This document shows, in pieces, positions 44,406 through 55,370 of a DNA stretch of 64,000 nt. The stretch is taken from the NCBI RefSeq assembly GCF_035594125.1, contig NC_087181.1, forward strand, positions 11,588,817 to 11,652,816. The letters are read 5' to 3'. Source of the DNA: Scylla paramamosain. Taxonomy: Eukaryota > Arthropoda > Malacostraca > Decapoda > Portunidae. Numbering within the stretch: position 1 is the stretch's first letter; each line of letters begins with the position of its first letter. Under the pieces are notes generated by a model that was given only the letters and a program-made list of their open reading frames with translations, had not been told where the DNA came from and did no database searches. The position numbers and the translations under genes were made by a program.

Positions 44406-45780
44406 TTCCACGGTACTCGGTGCGTCGGTACGTCGTCAATGTGCCACGGTAATCGGTTCACGGTACTCGCTCCACGATATTCGGTCCACGGTACTTGGTC
44501 CACGGTACTCGCTCTACTATATTCGCTCTACGGTAATCGGTCCACGGTACTCGCTCCACGATATTCGGTCCACGGTACTCGATCCACGGTACTCGCTGCA
44601 CGATATTCGGTCCACGGTCACGGTACTCGGTACACGATACTCGCTCCACGATATTCGGTGCACGATACCTGGTCCACGATATTCAGTCTATGGTACACGG
44701 TACTCGCTCCACGATATTCGATATTCGATCCACGATATTCAGTCCATGGTACTCAGTCCACGATATTTGGTCCACGGTACTCGGCACGCGATATCCCGTC
44801 CACGATATTCTGTCCACGATATTCCGTCCACGATATTCTGTCCACGATATTCGGTCCACTATACACGTTCCACGATATTCGGTCCACATTATTCGGTCCA
44901 CGGTACTCTGTCAACCGTATTTGGTCCACGATATTCGGTCCACAGTACTCGGTCCACGATATTTGGTCCACGATATTCGGTCCACATTATTCGGTCCACG
45001 GTACTCGATCCACGATATTCAGTCCACGGTACTCGGTCCACGATATTTGGTCCACGTTATTCGATCCACGGTACTCGGTCCACGATATTTGATCCACGAT
45101 ATTCGGTCCACGGTATTCGATCCACGATATTCGGTCCACGATATTCGGTCGACGGTACTCGGTCCACGATATTTGGTCCACGTTATTCGGTCCACGGTAC
45201 TCGGTCCACGATATTTGATCCACAATATTAGGTCCACGGTACTTGATCCACGATATTCCGTCCACGATATTCGGTCCACTGTACTCGGTTCACTTTACTT
45301 GGTTCACGATATTCGGTCCACTGTACTCGGTTCACGGTACTTGGTTCACGGTACTTGGTTCACGATATTCGGGCCACGATTTTCGATCCACGGTACCTAC
45401 TCAATCCACGATGTTAGGTCCACGGTACTTCGTTCACGATATTCCGTGTACGGTACTTGGTCCACGGTACTCGGTCCACGGTATCTTCGGTTCACCATAC
45501 TCGGTTCACGATACTCTTCCCAAGATATTTGGTTCACGGTGTGCGATCTACGGTACTTGGTTCACGATATTCGGTCCGCAGTACTCGGTCTACGATACTC
45601 GGTTCATGATACTCGGTCTACGATACTCGGTCTGTTGGTTCGTCGTGTTTCTCCAGTGTTACACGGTACTCGGTCCACGAGACTCGGTTCGACGGTAGGT
45701 TGTAAGTTTCGCCAGTGTTTCACGGTACTTGGTTCACGGTACTCGGTTCACTGTATTCAGTCCACGGTACTCGGTCCGTC
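44406..45780. repeat. 14-bp minisatellite array behind gene B4
   Basis: About 1.37 kb. The left part follows the B2/B3 unit order. Middle and right parts follow the B1/B5 order (GGTGCACGATACCTGG, then GGTATCTTCGGTTCACC near the end), so this array is a mosaic. It contains a 453-codon open frame (44690-46051) that runs on into the antisense of the gene; rejected as a protein. Confidence 0.93.
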
Positions 45781-45913
45781 GGTTCGTCATAAGTATTGCA
45801 GTCGGTCCATTGCTACAGTATTCGTAACCTCCCCTCGTTATTCTCAGCAGTCGGTCCGTACCACAACATTCCCACGTTGCGGCATCTCTCAATCAGGGGT
45901 CATGTGTGGGGGC

Positions 45914-47458
45914 TCAGAACCCCCAGCCCACGTCCTCCACCTCGGGGATATAAGGCTCCAGTATTGCGCCCACGGTGAACAGCACCGCCTGGACCACCAA
46001 CGCACGCCAGACACACCTCTTGGCGGCGTGGTAGAGGTCGTGCCAGCGTGAGGTGCGGGGAGGGCGCGCATTCTGTCCCTCCTCTGTGCCTCGCCGGCTC
46101 TCGTCACCCAACACACTTGTATCCAAGGGAGCGTCTTCACTTTCACCCTCCCACTCATCACTCATATCCTCCCACTCATCACTCATATCCTCCCATTCAT
46201 CACTCATATCCTCCCACTCACCACTCTCACCCTCCCACTCATCACTCACATCCTCCCACTCATCACTTTCTTTCAAGTCTTCACTCTCTTTACACTCATC
46301 ACTTTCTTTCTTCACTCTGTCTTCTTTCAAATCTTCATTCTCATCTTCACATTCGCTTTTGTCTGTACTGGTTTCAATAATGTCTTCAAACTTTTGTTGC
46401 ACTTCTGTCATGTCATCCTTGATAACAATGGCATTTCCTGCTTCATTACTTTCATTACACCCAGCATTGTTCCCTGCAATCTGAAGAGAGCTGGTGAGGG
46501 AGGCGGGGACTGCTGCAGGCAAGACACTCTCTGTAGTTAGTTCTTCCTTCCCTTCATCCTTGTGGAATTCCTTGGGTTGCTGCAATTCCTTTACTTTAAT
46601 TTTCAGCTTAAAACGCAATGGATGAAATGAAGACACGTCTAAATGGATGTGGATTTTGGCAAACTTGCGATGCTCCTTCAGACACTGGATGAGGTGTCTG
46701 GCATCAACAGCCTTCTTCCTCATCGTCCCCAGGTCTCTCTTTACTTTCATCTTGACGAAACAATCTGCCTTCAGTTCTTGAATTTTCTTTAAATCTACGT
46801 GCATGCAGCAGACAGGATATCCGTAAGCCTCGCCAGGAAGGTTCTCCCGCCGCGCAGGGTCGAGATAGATGGTCATAAAGGGGAACACAAATTTCTTGGC
46901 GTAGCACAGCCAGGACTGGATCACCTGGGCCTGAAGGGTGATCTCAGTCACTTTTATGGTAGTTGGGACTCGCACCGAACAGGAAAGTTTTTCTTCAAGG
47001 GCTGGAGGATTGCGGAACTCCTCGTTGGCTTCCTGCAATCCCTTTGTTTTCAATTTAAGCTCAAAAGTCAATGGATGAAATGAAGACACGTCCAAATTGA
47101 TGTGAATTTTGCCAAAGTTGCGGTGCTCCTTCAAACACTGGATGAGGTGTCGCGCATCAACAGCCTTCTTCCTCATCGTTCCCAGGCCTCGTTTGACTTT
47201 CATTTTCACAAAACAATCTTCTCGCAGTTCTTGAATTTTCTTTAAATTTACATGCATGACGCAGACAGGGTAGCCATAAGTTGCATGACCAAGGTTTTCC
47301 CGCCGCGCAGGGTCGAGATAGATGGTCATGATAGGGTAGACACAGCGCTTGACGTAGCACAGCCAGGACTCCATCACCTCGGCCTGCAGGGTGATCTCCG
47401 TCACCTTGATGGTTGCCGGCACCCGCACAGAGCACGAAAGTTTCTCCTTCAGACTCAT
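45914..47458 (-). CDS. Two-domain acidic, probably tail-anchored protein (DWP, copy B4)
   Basis: 514 residues, single exon, same architecture as B2. Signature residues are those of B1: AYGYPVCCMHVDL in domain 2, STDKSECEDENEDLKED, VKKESD, and GNNAGCNESNEAGNAI in the linker. Six EWE heptads, the first preceded by KESDEW rather than KESGEW. It ends EDVGWGF after the hydrophobic segment. CCAAT pair upstream. The gene is B1-like while its left flanking block is B3-like, another sign of exchange between units. Function unknown. Confidence 0.8.
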   Translation of the reverse strand: MSLKEKLSCSVRVPATIKVTEITLQAEVMESWLCYVKRCVYPIMTIYLDPARRENLGHATYGYPVCVMHVNLKKIQELREDCFVKMKVKRGLGTMRKKAVDARHLIQCLKEHRNFGKIHINLDVSSFHPLTFELKLKTKGLQEANEEFRNPPALEEKLSCSVRVPTTIKVTEITLQAQVIQSWLCYAKKFVFPFMTIYLDPARRENLPGEAYGYPVCCMHVDLKKIQELKADCFVKMKVKRDLGTMRKKAVDARHLIQCLKEHRKFAKIHIHLDVSSFHPLRFKLKIKVKELQQPKEFHKDEGKEELTTESVLPAAVPASLTSSLQIAGNNAGCNESNEAGNAIVIKDDMTEVQQKFEDIIETSTDKSECEDENEDLKEDRVKKESDECKESEDLKESDEWEDVSDEWEGESGEWEDMSDEWEDMSDEWEDMSDEWEGESEDAPLDTSVLGDESRRGTEEGQNARPPRTSRWHDLYHAAKRCVWRALVVQAVLFTVGAILEPYIPEVEDVGWGF

Positions 47459-47651
47459 TTTTGCTTATATTATTTGAAGTATTTTTTCGTCAGGGGGTAT
47501 ATGCCTTCCGTATCGAGGAAAGAAAAAGTGCCGACCTTTGAGCTTGGAGTTAGTTGTCAAGGAAGTAGCCAGTCACCGCCTCCCTCATTTTTTTTGGAGT
47601 GTTTGGAGGCTAGCGATTGGCAGAGAGAGTGTGCCCTCATGCGGTGATTGG
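47459..47651 (-). promoter_or_regulatory. Upstream region of DWP B4 with two CCAAT boxes
   Basis: CCAAT (minus strand) at 47647-47651 and 47616-47620. Confidence 0.5.
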
Positions 47652-47697
47652 TTGGTGGTGCATGTGTGTGTGTGTGTGTGTTTGGGTGGGAGATAAA

Positions 47698-48915
47698 TTA
47701 TTTTATTTATTATAGGTTTATTGACCACAAGTCACAATGGTATACATATACAGGACCCCGACTCTAAAATTGTAAAAACCATGAATTACATATGTTGAGA
47801 AAATAGCTGCAGTCCATACAAATAAAACAGTTTTCTTTTTAATTCGATATAATAGGTAAAAATAATCAAGATCTATAAAACTGAACGTAAGAAAACATGA
47901 AGCAGTAAACGATGTAGAAGCTCTAGGTTTTCAACATTAGAATAAAATTAAATGTACATTAACAGAAAACATTGGGCTGAAAGAAGAGTGTGAAGAGGAG
48001 AAGATGAGAAGTGGGTGAAGTTATGAAGGAAGTGGTAGAGTTAAAGAAAACGGAATAGCCGTCATGTTGAGTGAGTTATATGTTTATTTGTGTATTTGTT
48101 ATTTGTTCATCTTTATTTTTATGCAGTGGACTTAGAAGTTAGTGGAAGTACAAGAAGTGGTGTTTTATCCTGTGAATAGCGGTCTTGGAGGCTGCTTTGA
48201 TATTTTGTTTATTGGTTTGTTGTTGTTGTGTGGGTTGTGTGTTTGAGAGTGTCTATCACTTTGTGTTTCATGTTAGTACCACTTGTGTGTAGTGTTTTGT
48301 TAATTAGTTCTGTTTTAGCAAGTGTATGTAGTTCTTCTGTATTCTTGGTGAATGGATGTTTTTCATTATAGGCAAAGTGAAGTGCTTCGTTTTGTTTTCT
48401 TTGTGGTTCTAGTATCTGAGAATCTGATAGAGCGTTCAGAGCGTAGGCCGAGTGTGTCAGTGTTGGTAGTACACACGCTTTAGTAAGATGTAGTTTGATG
48501 GTGGTGTGTAAGAATTCGAATCTCCTGATGGTGTTTAAGGCTATTTGTGCTTTATTCGTGATGTCTTTTATATGTTTTGTGTATCAATTTACTCACTGTT
48601 TAAGCCACAAAATTTTAGCGTCTTTTGCGTAGTGTATGTTCCTCCCATCTATGGTTACTGGTTCCATTTTTCTCATTGTTATGGCCAATAGTGTGATTTT
48701 TTTGTGCGTTTTGATTTTCCATTTTTTTCTTTTTTCGTAATTGTTGATGTTTTTTTTTCATATCTCTTTCCGTTATTTTTGCTAACAATTTTTTTTTTAT
48801 TTGCCTGCGCTTGTGATTATTTGTGTGATGTCATCTGCGTATTGTATATTTGTGCTTATCTCTATTATTATTTGGGTATTTTTGTACTCACCACCATCGC
48901 GGCTATTGGTGGCCC
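47698..48915 (-). pseudogene. LINE-c relic in B4
   Basis: YADD codons at 48830-48841 with QYADDITQIITSAGK (Ser where other copies have Cys). Like B2, it lacks the 2-bp insertion before RRFEF. This copy is slightly more diverged at its right end, where GATTTTCATTTTC replaces GATGTTGATGG. Confidence 0.75.
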
Positions 48916-49389
48916 GTCCTCTGGTGTTGGTGACGGTGGTGGTGGTGATGGTGATTTTCATTTTCTTAATGATGAACAAACGCACCTGAATGAGAAAGGA
49001 TTTAATACATTTTGAGAACCACAATGTGTTTTTTAGCTGTTTCTCACAAAAAATATATAGTCATCTTCAGTCACAGTTATATTCCAGTCATAGTTATAAG
49101 TAACATTAACAATATTTTTTGATAGCGTAACTTAACCGTCAAATCATTCACTACACAAGATTTAATTCACAAATACATTTGCTCCCCTCATATTTTTTTT
49201 TCATTTTCTGTTACATAGTGCCATAGAAAACAAGTCCTTTTGTCGGTTGAGCTTGGACTGCTCCATAACTGTTGATGTGGATGTTTTGTTGCTTTGCAAG
49301 CTATAAAAAGCTTTATGGGCAATACTAAAGAAAAAAAAAAAAATTAACATATACGGAAAAAAAAAATGTAACCAGTTCACATTAAGTGC

Positions 49390-49390
<1 letters not shown>
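48916..49390. other. B4 right block, broken by LINE-d
   Basis: Matches the right block of B1-B3 up to GATGTGGATGTTTTGT (about 49290), then leaves the B sequence. The (GA)n-(CT)n border seen in other units is missing here. Confidence 0.5.
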
Positions 49391-49420
<30 letters not shown>

Positions 49421-49421
49421 A
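49391..49421. repeat. (TTAG)n microsatellite, likely 3' tail of LINE-d
   Basis: Seven TTAG units. On the minus strand this is (CTAA)n at the downstream end of the LINE-d frame, as expected for a simple-repeat tail. Confidence 0.85.
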
Positions 49422-51236
49422 GTTTACTGATAAAAATAACATTTGAATTGTTAACATTATACAGAACAGTATAAGGTACATACGTAATCATAAAGTTTAT
49501 AATTTAATGACCAAATATTTTTGTCCAATTAATATACATTCAAGCGGGCATATCAAGCATTACCTGATTACATCTCTCTAGTACCTCATGTATATATTTG
49601 GACAGTTCAGCCAAGTATATATTTTCACTCAAGAGTTCACCTTTGCTGCTGAAATTTAACATAGGGTGTGTATGTCGGCATCTTCTGAAAGTGAACATGA
49701 AATTAATACCTGGTTCTCTGTTTGTAAGAAGACTTTATCACAAGAGCAAGTCCTGAAGGGAGCTGGTGTACGGTTCCCTCTACCTGTCTCCACTCGTAAG
49801 TTATGAGACATTAGTCTGATTCGTGTGAGAGACTCCCGATGATAATGTGGGATGTATGTAGTTGTTAGATAAATATCATGAACATTCAAGGAAGGGTTAA
49901 GCTCTGCAGCATAGGTGTTTAACTTAGTTGCTGTTGGTGCTTTCCTTTGAACATAGCCTTTGATCTTACCAAGAGGACCTGAATTCTGGTCATCACATAA
50001 AACTTTTACTAAATTTCTGTATCCAGGCGTATTATGGTTCTTACACGAGTGAAACACGAAGGTAAATGGTTCCTCATTATCAGCTCTGTCTCGCTTTGAC
50101 ATTAGGAATGTTCTTTTCTTCTTATCTAAAATATAATGGAAAGGGGGTATACCTGCTTCTAACATACATAGATTTACACTCGTATTCTTCCGTACTCCTG
50201 GCAAGCACTTAATTACTTTATTTTATTGTTTCTCTATACCTTTTATATTAGTTGTGAGCCATGACTCTGAGCTATATGAAACAGACGACATAACAGCGGC
50301 ATCAAATACTTTTTTATTACAAATGTATGGCATTTGTGAGTTGGCTGCACAGAATATGGGAAACCTGTCAACGAGAGCTTCACTCTGTACTTCATGCTTA
50401 ACCATCACATCCTTCATCTTGCCCGAATCTGTAAACCAGGCTCCTAAATACACGTACTGGTCTGTATGTTTTACCCGGGTGTTACCTACAAGTAGGTCTT
50501 CTCTATCCCGTTTTCCTCCGTTAATGACAAAAAACTTGGTTTTCTTCTCATTAACGATCATTCCATATTTATCACGGTACTGACATAAAACACGAAGTAT
50601 CGTCAAGCCTGTGTCTCTATTGGTGGCCAAGATAACAGCACCTTCCATCACTAGCAACACACACAGTCCTAAAAATCCATCGTCTGCAATTGCATTGTTT
50701 AGTATGCTCACAAACCGGTCTATATACATAATAAACAGTAAACAGCTAGTTGGAGCTCCTTGACGGACGCCAACTGTAGAGGTAATGGCAGCAGTTTTCA
50801 AGAGTTGTTTTGTACACTTATACATTGCTTCAATAGCTAATAGCACTCGCTCTCCACACCCAAGACTCCTTAATGCTTCTATCATCTTATTTCTCGGGAC
50901 TCTGTCGTAAGCCTTACTAAAATCAATGAACAGCACATATAATATAACATTTTTAAATATAGCAAAGTCACACAGCAGTCGTAACGACAATATTTGTTCT
51001 CTGCAGCTCCTTTTCTTCTGTGCGCCAGCCTGCCACTTATTAATGTTACACCATAAAAGTAGTCTGTTATGTATAAGTGTGTCACAAATTTTAACTAGCG
51101 TGTCCATTATAGAGATCCCTGGATAGTTGTCACATAACATTCTGATTCTAGATTTAAAAATAAGGACAAGTTTTGAATAGCACCACATCACTGGATAATT
51201 CATACTCATGAAAACAACAAGTTCTGTATTAGCCAT
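49422..51236 (-). pseudogene. LINE-d, 5'-truncated non-LTR retrotransposon with one in-frame stop
   Basis: A minus-strand frame runs from 51236 to 49656 (527 codons) with a single in-frame TAA at 50223-50225. Reverse-transcriptase motifs in order: WQAGAQKKRSCREQI, LYVLFIDFSKAYDRVPRNKM, EAMYKCTKQLL, TVGVRQGAPTSCLLF, then LVMEGAVILATNR at the place of the catalytic (M/A)DD box. Both aspartates are replaced (Glu-Gly). VNEKKTKFFVINGG, YVYLGAWFTDSG and VSYSSESW follow. After the stop come MPGVRKNTSV and a C-terminal Cys-rich stretch, CSCDKVFLQTENQVLISC. There is no endonuclease. It is the most complete reverse transcriptase in the window but should be inactive. The clade is left open. It abuts LINE-b at 51237. 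Confidence 0.8.
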
Positions 51237-51239
51237 TTA

Positions 51240-52160
51240 GATTAAATCAGGTGGTTTTTCTCCAGTCAAATAAAGTGTAGAATCGGCTGCAAATAATATA
51301 GTGTGGAGTGTATCTGATACATTGAAAATATCATTGATACATAAAAGGAAGAGTATAGGGCCCAGTATGCTTCCTTGGGGTACTCCTAGGTATACCGGTT
51401 TAGTTGGGGATAAGTTATTGTTAAAGCTTGTATATTGTTGTCTGTTATTTAGTTAAGACCTGAACCAGTCATGGATACAACCACGAATACCATAGTGGTA
51501 CATTTTATCTAGGAGAATATGAGGTTGCACTGTGTTAAAAGCCTTAAGGAAGACTATAAAAATGGATAAGATAGATTTGCTTTCCTTCAGTGTTGTATGA
51601 AGGTCAGACGTAAAGGTATTTATGGCATCGAAAGTGCTGAAGCCTGGTCTGAAACCAAATTGTCCATTATTTAAAATTTTCATCTTGTTTAGAAAAAAAA
51701 TATTAAATGTTTTTTGATTAATGATTTGAATATCTTAGAAAAATTAGGTAAAATAGAGATGGGTCTGTAGTTTGATACATCTGTTTTACTACCTGATTTG
51801 TAAATGGGGATGATTTTACCAAGTTTCAGATTGTCAGGGAAGGTTCCTGTGTTGACTGATTGGTTGAACAGAAGTGTGAGTGGTTTGGCAAATAAATAAC
51901 AGCAACTGATATTTTTTGTATGTGACCTTGTTTGTTTTTGAGAGCTGATATTATTCTAATTATAACATGATTTGCTGTAATGGGTGTCACCATAGAGTGT
52001 AGGGAGTCACCGCGAAGGTATGAGTTGTGGAAGGTTTGTGAGGGAGGCAGTTTGTGTGCAAGTTCAGGGTCAGTGTTTGAGAAATAGTCGTTAAATGCAT
52101 TTGAAATTTCATGCGGCGTGTTCTTTGTTTGGTTGTTGTGCATTACTGACTTGGTTGTTG
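51240..52160 (-). pseudogene. LINE-b fragment (copy 2), longer than copy 1
   Basis: Minus strand. 51826-52143 repeats the copy-1 text HEISNAFNDYFSN to NTGTFP, with a deletion of about 20 bp near 51899. 51453-51683 adds GQFGFRPGFSTFDAIN and ILLDKMYHYGIRGCIHDWFRS, with LKAFNTV where DLSKAFDTV is usual. 51240-51420 reads LGVPQGSILGPILFLLCIND and then FAADST, where FADDST is expected, so a catalytic Asp is lost. Jockey/I-like. The right part is nearly identical to 22811-23425. Confidence 0.8.
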
Positions 52161-52205
52161 TGCATTACTGACTTGGTTGTTGTGCATTACTGACTTGGTT
52201 GTTGT
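52130..52205. repeat. 22-bp direct repeat at the LINE-b flank
   Basis: GACTTGGTTGTTGTGCATTACT present three times in tandem (twice at 23380-23430). Confidence 0.85.
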
Positions 52206-52316
52206 GTGTTATCATTGCACAAACAGTAGTCACTAATGAGAACGCTGGAGATGTTGTTATTAACGTAGGTCGCAACACCACCGAAACCATCGGGGCTGAG
52301 TGTGTGGTAAGATTGG

Positions 52317-52415
<99 letters not shown>
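52206..52415. repeat. Short unique block and (CT)n, left border of B5
   Basis: The block is identical to 23430-23543; the CT run is 52320-52415. Confidence 0.85.
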
Positions 52416-52704
52416 AGAGAACGGGCCAGTAGAAGGTGTTAATAACAATGTTAGGTTTATAGTTTATTATATTTATTGCTCATCAATATATTTGTTACAT
52501 TTATTTACTGTACTGAGTCAGTTCACAGAAATAATGGTTGAAAGAACATCTTTTCTTCATTTATGGTAATGATGATGATGATGGTGACGATGATAATAAT
52601 AATAATGATGTTAATAATAATAAGAAGAAAAATAAGAATAATGATATTGAAAATAATAATAATAATAAGACGAAGAAGAAGAATAACAGTTCATATATTG
52701 ATAT

Positions 52705-52783
<79 letters not shown>
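52416..52783. other. B5 left block with trinucleotide tract and (CT)n
   Basis: As B1, with the same AGAACATC and TTTGTTACAT variants. CT run 52708-52783. Confidence 0.6.
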
Positions 52784-52784
<1 letters not shown>

Positions 52785-53266
52785 AATTTTCACTTAAACT
52801 CACTTTTTCTCTTGAACTCATTTTCTCACTCTCACTCGAACTCATTCTTCACTCTCACTCACTATCACTCACTCTCACTCCAAGTCACTCTATTCCTTCA
52901 ACTCACTCTTTCACTCGAACTCTCACTCCGCCTCACTCACTCACGCTCTCAGTCTAACTCACTCACTCACCCTCTCACTCTCACTCACTCTCACTCACTC
53001 TCACTCGAACTCACACTCACTCACACTCGTTCTCATTCTCTCACTCTCACTAACTCACTTTCACTCTCGAATTTACTCTCACTGTCATCGAACTCACTCT
53101 CACTCGAACTCACTCTCTCACTCGAAATCACTCTCGTTCGCCTCACTCTTTCACTTGAACTCATTCCCTCACTCGAACTTACTCTCTCACTCGAACTCAC
53201 TCTTATTCGAACTCACTCTCTCATTTGAACTCACTCTCTCATTTGAACTCTCTCTCACTCACTCGC
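52784..53266. repeat. CACTCGAACTCACTCT minisatellite (B5)
   Basis: As B1, including CGAATTTACTCTC. Confidence 0.85.
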
Positions 53267-53695
53267 TCCCCGGTAATGTCTACTCTAGTCTTTCCTGGTA
53301 ACGCGAGGCAGAGGGAGAGGACAGCACGGCGCCCTCCCGGTAGTGTCAGAACCAGTTAGTCCTCCACATCAATCTTTACTCCTTCCACTTTCAAAATAAT
53401 GTTGTCTTTTCCACCTGACCATCCTCCGTTGTTTTCCTGGTCCGCTGGTCGCTGTCCCCAGTACTTAGTCCACCGGTACAGTTTCCTTCATAGTTCGGTT
53501 GTTCATTCGCTGCTTGGGTCTATGCGACGTGGATGAACCGCTGCTGAGTTGGTAACCGCTCTACCGCTCCGTCGTAATCTCCGCTAGTTATCCTCGGTTC
53601 TCGGTTCGTTGGGCTTTTCGTCCACAGCCCCAGCGTTAGGTTCCGCTAGCGTTCCTCGGTGTTCAGTTCGTCGATACGTCATGAATCGGTAGTGT
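53267..53695. other. Conserved B block (B5)
   Basis: Counterpart of 24476-24910; no gene recognised. Confidence 0.5.
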
Positions 53696-55135
53696 TCCAC
53701 GGTACTCGGTGCGTCGGTACGTCGTCAATGTGCCACGGTAATCAGTCCACGGTACTCGCTCCACGATATTCGCTCCACGGTACTCGGTCCACGGTACTCG
53801 CTCCACGATATTCGCTCCACGGTACTCGGTCCATGGTACTCGCTCCACGATATGCGCTCCACGGTACTCGGTCCACGGTACTCGCTCCACGATATTCGGT
53901 CCACGGTAATCGATTCACGGTACTCGCTCCACGATATTTGCTCCACGGTAGTCGGTCCACGGTACTCGCTCCACGATATTCGCTCTACGGTAATCGGTCC
54001 ACGGTACTCGCTCCACGATATTCGATCCACTGTACTCGGTCCACGGTACTCGCTCCACGATATTCGCTCCACGGTATTCGGTCCATGGTACTCGCTCCAC
54101 GACATTCGTTCCATGGTACTCGGTCCACGGTAGTTGCTCCACGATATTCGCTCCACGGTACTCGGTCCACGGTACTCGCTCCACGATATTCGCTCCACGG
54201 TCACGGTACTCGGTACACGATATTCGGTCCTCTATATTCGGTGCACGATACCTGGTCCACGATATTCAGTCTAGGGTACACGGTACTCGCTCCACGATAT
54301 TCGATATTCGGTCCACGATATTCAGTCCATGGTACTCAGTCCACGATATTTGGTCCACGGTATTCGGCACGCGATATTCCGTCCACGATATTCTGTCCAC
54401 GATATTCGGTCCACTGTACACGGTCCACGATATTCGGTCCACTGTACACGGTCCATGATATTCGATCCACATTATTCGGTCCATGATATTCGTTTGACGG
54501 TATTTGGTCCACGATATTCGGTCCACAGTACTCGGTCCACGATATTCGGTCCACGATATTCGGTCCACATTATTCGATCCACGGTACTCGGTCCACGATA
54601 TTCGGTCCACGGTACTCGGTCCACGATATTTGGTCCACTTTATTCGGTCCACAGTACTCGGTCCACGATATTTGATCCACAATATTCGGTCCACGGTACT
54701 CGGTCCACGATATTCGGACCACGGTACTCGGTCTACGGCACTCGGTTCACGATATTCAGTCCACGGTACTCGGTCCACGGTGCTCGGTTCACGGTACTTG
54801 GTTCACGATATTCGGGTCACGATTTTCGGTCCACGGTACTTACTCAATCCACGATATTAGGTCCACGGTACTTCGTTCACGATATTCTGTGTACGGTACT
54901 TGGTCCACGGTACTCGCTCCACGGTATCTTCGGTTCACCATACTCGGTTCACGATACTCTGCCCAAGATATTTGGTACACGGTGCGCTTTCTACGGTACT
55001 CGGTTCACGATATTCGGTCCGCTGTACTCGGTCCACGAGACTCGGTTCGACGGTAGATTGTGAGTTTCGCTAGTGTTTCACGGTACTTGGTTCACGTTAC
55101 TCGGTTCACTGTATTCGGTCCACGGTACTCGGTCC
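53696..55135. repeat. 14-bp minisatellite array behind gene B5
   Basis: About 1.44 kb. The left 500 bp is dominated by a 28-bp unit with CTCGCTCCACGATATTCG and the right part by the GGTCCAC forms, so two sub-arrays can be told apart. Confidence 0.93.
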
Positions 55136-55370
55136 GTCGGTATCCGGTCCGTGATCCGCTTGCTATCTTCGGTAATCGTTTCATCATTACAGTTTTCTTC
55201 GTAAGTTTCGCAACAGTTTCTCAAAACACGGTCCGTCGGTTCGTCGTAAGTATTACAGTCGGTCCATCGCTACAGTATTCGTAACCTCCCCTCGTTATTC
55301 TCAGCAGTCGGTCCATACCACAACATTCCCACGTTGCGGCATCTCTCAATCAGGGGTCATGTGTGGGGGC

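Noticed and set aside
44690..46051. 453-codon plus-strand open frame across the B4 14-bp array and the antisense of the gene
   Set aside because: Open only because three 14-bp units make 42 bp without stops; text is repeated Arg-Tyr-Ser-Val-His and it ends antisense to the DWP gene.
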